NCBI GenBank assembly: GCA_047495785.1
Contig: JBLDXI010000013.1
Span: 434,001 to 498,000 of the forward strand
Direction of reading: 5' to 3'
Length of the DNA: 64,000 nucleotides
Origin: Lepidodermella squamata
Taxonomy: Eukaryota > Gastrotricha
Positions 59,066 to 64,000 of this stretch are shown here, in pieces. Every line of letters starts with the position of its first letter. Positions within the stretch are counted from its first letter, which is position 1. The notes under the pieces are model-generated. The model worked only from the letters and a program-made list of their open reading frames with translations. It was not told the origin of the DNA and made no database searches. The position numbers and the translations under genes were made by a program.

Positions 59066-62000
59066 TATCAAATCAACCATGCATCACTTCAATTAAACCA
59101 ACCAAGAATTAACAAATCGAGTTCCTATTGTTGTCATGAGGTAAATCACATGTTTTCAAATGGACATCAGAGAGAAATCAACGTTAACTAAAAATGTTTA
59201 CATGTCACATGAAATAAGCACCACATGTTCTACTGCTGTGCTCACCATAGAAACCCTAAGAATGGCAAGTTACATAGTAGAAGTCACTATAAGCCACAAA
59301 GTAGAGCCAGGTTTAGAGAACAGTTTTCAATTTATCCAACTGGGTTTAAATTGACATGAAGACAAAGACTTTGAGGTCGCTAGGCTCAATATATAAGTTA
59401 TATGCTTAACTAATTACCTATGATTCCTGCCTCGCCTCCACGCTATTTTCCTAATTTTGAAAGTACCCTGCATGCTACATGATATATCTAGACCTATTAC
59501 TGGAAGCTTCTGATTCGCTGACAGTAGAATTAAAAGTTAACAGAAGCGCATACCGAAGATTTTTCTGTTTGTTGAAGATTTTTCGAAGACAGCATTGGTG
59601 AAAAAGCATTTCCAAACTAAGGTCACTTTGAATGAGTCGCATTCAGCCTTATTCCGTGCGACTGATTGCAACGAGCAACGACGCCTCTATTATCTATTAT
59701 TCAGATGTCAGATGACATTCTTCAACGATAACAATTCGAACGAATCAATTTCCCGACGGCTCAAGCTATCACGAACAGGTGAAACTAGTGATAAATCGCG
59801 AGCTGAAGCAATTAAAAATTTGTGTCTGGTTTACCAACTACGCACTCCGTAGTCCTACTCCGGTATTCCAGTTACTACAAGCGCAACGTTCACTTGTCAA
59901 CTCTAGTTTGGCGATGCTTAAAAGGTGATGCTCCGGAATATGCGACATCTTTTCGAGTAAAATCTTCGATCCCAGCCAACTGATGACTCGCAACGTTTTC
60001 CCTCAAACTCTAGCTATTCCTCTCTGCGATCGCAGCATGGCCAGGAAACCTAACCCCCACGGCCCAGGCAGTTGTACAACCGAGGAAGCTTTTCCACTCA
60101 CTTGGCGAAGTCTATAAACGAGCAAGACAGCTAACGAAAGACTGATTTTGAAAATAAATTATAAGAATACATCGAGTTGATACAAAAATGCAAGATGAAA
60201 AGATGGAAAACTAATTTAGCTTGACACAGAGCACGTAGTAATCGATTGTTTATGTTACGCGCCCAATGGCTGAGCTGAGCTTCTTTTTCTTGCCCTCGCT
60301 ATTCGCCTCAGTTATGGTGCTGAGTCGCAAATAGTTTCTCTGCCCTCAGATTTAGGTAGTAGATCGCTCGAAGAAACTTAGAGGAGCTGCAGTCAGTGGT
60401 TTTGGGTCGCAGCTGAAAGCATGGGTCACCACCGGGAAAAGCGCGCGGTTGCAAGGGACGCCATAAAAAATATTTATGAAAATATGTTTAAATATTTAAA
60501 AAAACGATATCTCGAAAATGTTGATATATATCTGTCATAAACATGAAGCGATTGCTATTTTTCCGTTTTTTGGTTTTTTTCGATTTGCGATTAAATCCGC
60601 TGTTTGATGATCGCTGATCGCTGATAGCAGTTTCGTTGAGTGATCTTCTTCCGAAAAGCTGAGAATAGAGAAAGTATTTACTATGTCCCATACTTTTTTT
60701 TTGCTTTTCAAGCCATGTACGTCAGCTCTACAATTTACTGTTCGACGTGCTATTCATCGTCGCACGCTGGAATTTCAAATGATAACGCTGACTTCTCAGG
60801 ATTTTAAGCAAAGCAGCGAGCAGTCTATTTTGTTAGCTTTATTATGGTACTGCAACACATTTTATTGAAGTTCCTGAAGCCTGATTTTTACCACCAGCTT
60901 CCAGCTTTGCGCTTTAACTGCGAACTGCAGACTTGCTCTTCGTTATGTGCAGAGGAACGTCCGTGGGCATTTCTGAATGATTCTTGAGAACGTCTCAATA
61001 TTCGGAATTCTTTGAACAAGGCTAAGAGCTATCATGCTCCATCTTGCTATTATGTTTCAAATGCTGGAAGTATAGATCAGCCTCGGATTTTCGTGAAACG
61101 TTCCGACCTAGTGGAATGTACCGACTGTCGACCGGCATTTGAGCCGGCATTCGTGTTTCCACTGATTTCATTGACGTATTGTGCTAATTAACATGATCTG
61201 TGAAGTATCGACGTGGTATTAGCAATATTGCTGTTACAAGCTGATTACCGGACCTTTAGACCTGAGCGATTTTTGCTCATGATACGGGAATTTACGTTTG
61301 ACATCCTTTATTTACCCTGCCGGTCATCATGCAGAGTTGTCGTCGATTTTACGTAAAAAGAAGCCCATATTGGGGAGAATACTTTTCCTGGCTTACTTGA
61401 GATATTTTTGGAGAATGTTTTCTCGCTATCGTCACCGTTAAGCGCATTAATTAAACATACACCCCTGGCCTTGAATTCTCTCTCTTTTAAAATTTTAGTT
61501 TTATACGCAACGCTTAACTGATGTGTACACTAGGACTACTTCATATGAAATGCGTCACTGATCACTGATATATGACGACAAAATCAGTCAACTGTCTTAG
61601 ATTGTGTCCACTGACTGATCATGACTGTCGCAATATGACAAGGTTTTTATTTGTGGTCCTCAAAATGCCTTAGCTGGCTCATGGAATGTCGGCGACGGGT
61701 GATCGGCGACGGGGCTAGTCTGATTTCTCCGTTCCGAAGAGGCTGATATTGTCGAAAAATTCGTAATTCTCACTAGTATAGCAAAGAATCTGTCTTTACC
61801 CCGTTGCATAGCATAAAGTCGACCGATTCCCAGCTTGTAATTTTGAAAATTTCCTTTCGATGTTTGTTAAGAGTGGCCCACCTTCATTATAAAATAAATG
61901 CCTTCTCCTGCATTATTCCTAATTTACGTAGAGCCCTCTCCTAACACAATCGTTCCAAATCATGACTTACGATTTTCGCATTTATTTGTCAGTGTTGCTA

Positions 62001-63048
62001 GATTTTGTTCCGAAATTTCTGGTAATGATTGCATTGATCCCATCGTATCTAACGATTTTTATTGGCATTGGTTGCATATCATGCGTTGAGCCTCGCTCCT
62101 CCCTATTCCGTCGTTCGTCTCCCACTTCTCCTCGCAATTTTCCTGTTTAACGCTATTTCGCACCGATGATGCAGCTTTAAAATTCAAGTGCGTGTGTACC
62201 ATTCTTTCCGTTCCTTATTTGTTCAAATTTTAGTAATAATTTTCTGTTGCGAAGGAATTTGTAAGACAATAATTACCATGCGAGAAAATCTTAGCTTGCA
62301 TTTTTGTTTTGTTCGGGTTTTGAAGACTCAAGATTTCGATAATGATTGGCAGCTGCTAAGCACAGCAACGCCTTTACCACGATTGAAGTTAGTAATCTGA
62401 AGCCTGTTTGATATCCAATGAATTCGCTTTGCGGATGCAACAACTCAGCGAACGCTTATTCTTGGCGAACTTTACAATCCAATTCCCTTTAGTACCCAGC
62501 CATTTGATTTAGGCCTCTTGTGAGCTGGAAACTTGAGTTACGCCATCTGACTCACCGTTGGTCACATGTAACCCGCTTAAGGCAACATGTAAAATTGCGG
62601 TCAAAAGATGGACTGTTCGAAATATCCATTTAACGCTTTTAATTGATCAGTCTTACTTTCTCCTTTTTATGCTAATTTATTTTTTTATTTTAGGGTATAA
62701 TTTTATTACATTGATAATAATTGTTTAGTATATTACATGTTTGTTAAATCGATCTATGCACAGCCTTTCTATAAATTCGCTGATTATTGGTTGCCTACGG
62801 GCTGAATGCACATTTTTACTGCGTTCATCAGTAATACGGCGCCACATCGTGAACTTGTTCAACTACCGCCCATCTCGTCATCTTCCTGTGTTCCCAGTTG
62901 CCTGTTTAGCTTCGCATTCGAGCAGCCCACTCAAGCGGCTCCAATTGTTGAACATTCGTTGTTGAGGCATCTATCCAGTTGCTCTGGTCCCCGTGAATTG
63001 GCTTTCAAACCATTTTCAGCTAACAAGACCAGCAGCTTCAAAATCAAG
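59066..63048. other. Intergenic between FBXO15 and Gs-alpha 5' ends
   Basis: Divergent genes flank about 4 kb. No gene, RNA or transposon recognised. Open frames (for example 58850-59191, 59595-59852 and 62188-62400) have no resemblance to known proteins. CCATTTTCAG at 63010-63019 looks like a 5' UTR splice acceptor for Gs-alpha. Confidence 0.5.
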
Positions 63049-64000
63049 ATGAAACTATTCGGCTGCGTCAGTGATCGCAGCGACTCCGATACTCAAAGTA
63101 AAAAGATCGAAAAGCAGCTGAAAGAAGACAAGCAGAAATATAAATCCACCCATCGACTTCTTCTTCTGGGTTTGTTGTGCTTTGTATCAGAGTTTTCAAA
63201 TATTCTTTTGTGTTTCATGTTAGGTGCTGGAGAGTCTGGAAAATCCACCATCGTAAAACAGATGAAAATTTTACATATCAATGGATTTTCTAAAGAGTAA
63301 GTTATCGCTTCTAACTCATAACTGCATCATAATGAATTTTCCAACAGCGAAAAAGTCGAAAAAGTCATGGATATCAAACGCAATATTCGTGATGCTATTC
63401 TTGTAAGTTACTTGATCTAGGTCAAGTGGGTCAAACTAAGCTATGTATTTCTTTCAGAGCGTTGCCGGTGCGATGGGAACTATAAGCCCACCTATAGAGC
63501 TTGCTGATCCTTCTAAGAAGCCCAGTTTTGACTACGTGCTCAATGAAGTCAGCAAAAATACGTATGACTACCCCTCTGTAAGTTATACAATTAATTCAGG
63601 TGTTGGAATTTAGAATTATGTTTCTTCAATTAGGAATTTTTCGACCATGTTGCTAATCTATGGGCTGACAAAGGCATTCAACAGTGCTTTGATCGTGCAA
63701 ACGAATACCAGCTAATAGATTGCGCCAAATAGTAAGTTTATTTACCTTGAGTTACCAACCGGACATTTTCCACCATGTCATTTGCTTTTAATTTCAAAAT
63801 CATTAAAAGCTATGAGCCTCCTAAATTACTGAGTTCTTTCCGTCATCAGTTGTCATCGTCAGGTAGCTTATAAGATTTTTAGGGCTGTATTCCGTATATC
63901 CGTAAGAAGTGATCAAGAGGCATATTGAGACAATTTTTGATCTCATCAGCACAACTTGAATTATGTCACGCTGCTACTGTTTTTTCTTGCAAGCTGCGTC
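63049..64000 (+). CDS. GNAS: Gs-alpha (GNAS-type) G protein subunit, 5' part, truncated by window edge
   Basis: Five exons visible: 63049-63169, 63224-63296, 63348-63402, 63458-63577 and 63634-63731. The gene continues past 64000, with the last 269 bp being intron. It encodes about the first 156 residues. Gs-alpha relays receptor signals to adenylyl cyclase. Marks: [19 protein letters not shown], the P-loop GAGESGKST with [24 protein letters not shown] and [10 protein letters not shown]. The short helical-domain insert (as in fly and worm) is typical of invertebrate Gs. The normal N-terminus MGC is replaced here by MKLFGC, so the palmitoylated Cys is not at position 3. An in-frame ATG 243 nt upstream (62806) would add 81 residues. 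Intron 1 (63170-63223, 54 nt) is stop-free and in frame with both flanks. Confidence 0.95.

Overview
The window is nuclear DNA from a bilaterian animal. It is intron-rich, with GT-AG introns mostly of 45-70 nt and a few of 0.3-3.6 kb. It encodes clear metazoan proteins: a FoxF forkhead factor, a white-type ABCG transporter, the FAU ubiquitin-like/S30 fusion, the ciliary protein CC2D2A, a K-Cl cotransporter, TMEM45, FBXO15 and Gs-alpha. The compact introns and White/FoxF-type sequences suggest a small-genome invertebrate. I cannot name the phylum from sequence alone. CC2D2A and a CNBD2-like protein suggest that it makes cilia or flagellated sperm. There is no operon, CRISPR array or other prokaryotic feature.

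Layout, left to right: CNBD2-like gene (+, 742-3375), converging on a white-like ABCG half transporter (-, 3607-6326); a FoxF gene (-, 8573-11869); FAU (-, 14193-14659), directly followed on the same strand by CC2D2A (-, 14848-19605); a gene-poor stretch with a probable LINE remnant and an imperfect inverted repeat; KCC/SLC12A (+, 24116-31363) with a 3.6 kb first intron; TMEM45 (+, 34886-35911), converging on a calmodulin-fold EF-hand/essential-light-chain-like gene (-, 36561-37157); a fold-back transposon with an 8-bp target-site duplication (37911-38316).

Next comes the most distinctive part, 40886-56534. It holds five tandem, same-strand paralogues encoding secreted multidomain proteins. 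Every member has a signal peptide, an approximately 175-residue domain that I cannot assign to a named family, and a derived six-cysteine Kunitz-like C-terminal domain. Three members also carry one or two classical Kunitz domains, and most carry a long Thr- or Pro-rich linker. Domain boundaries sit on phase-1 introns, the hallmark of exon shuffling. A small secreted orphan gene lies on the opposite strand inside the array. The window ends with FBXO15 (-, 56835-59065) and the 5' part of a Gs-alpha gene (+, from 63049, running off the right edge).

The exon models were assembled by hand from reading frames, GT/AG sites and family resemblance. Each complete model has a total length divisible by three and no internal stop. 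UTRs and transcription starts are not determined. The genes outside the Kunitz array look like unrelated neighbours and not a pathway.
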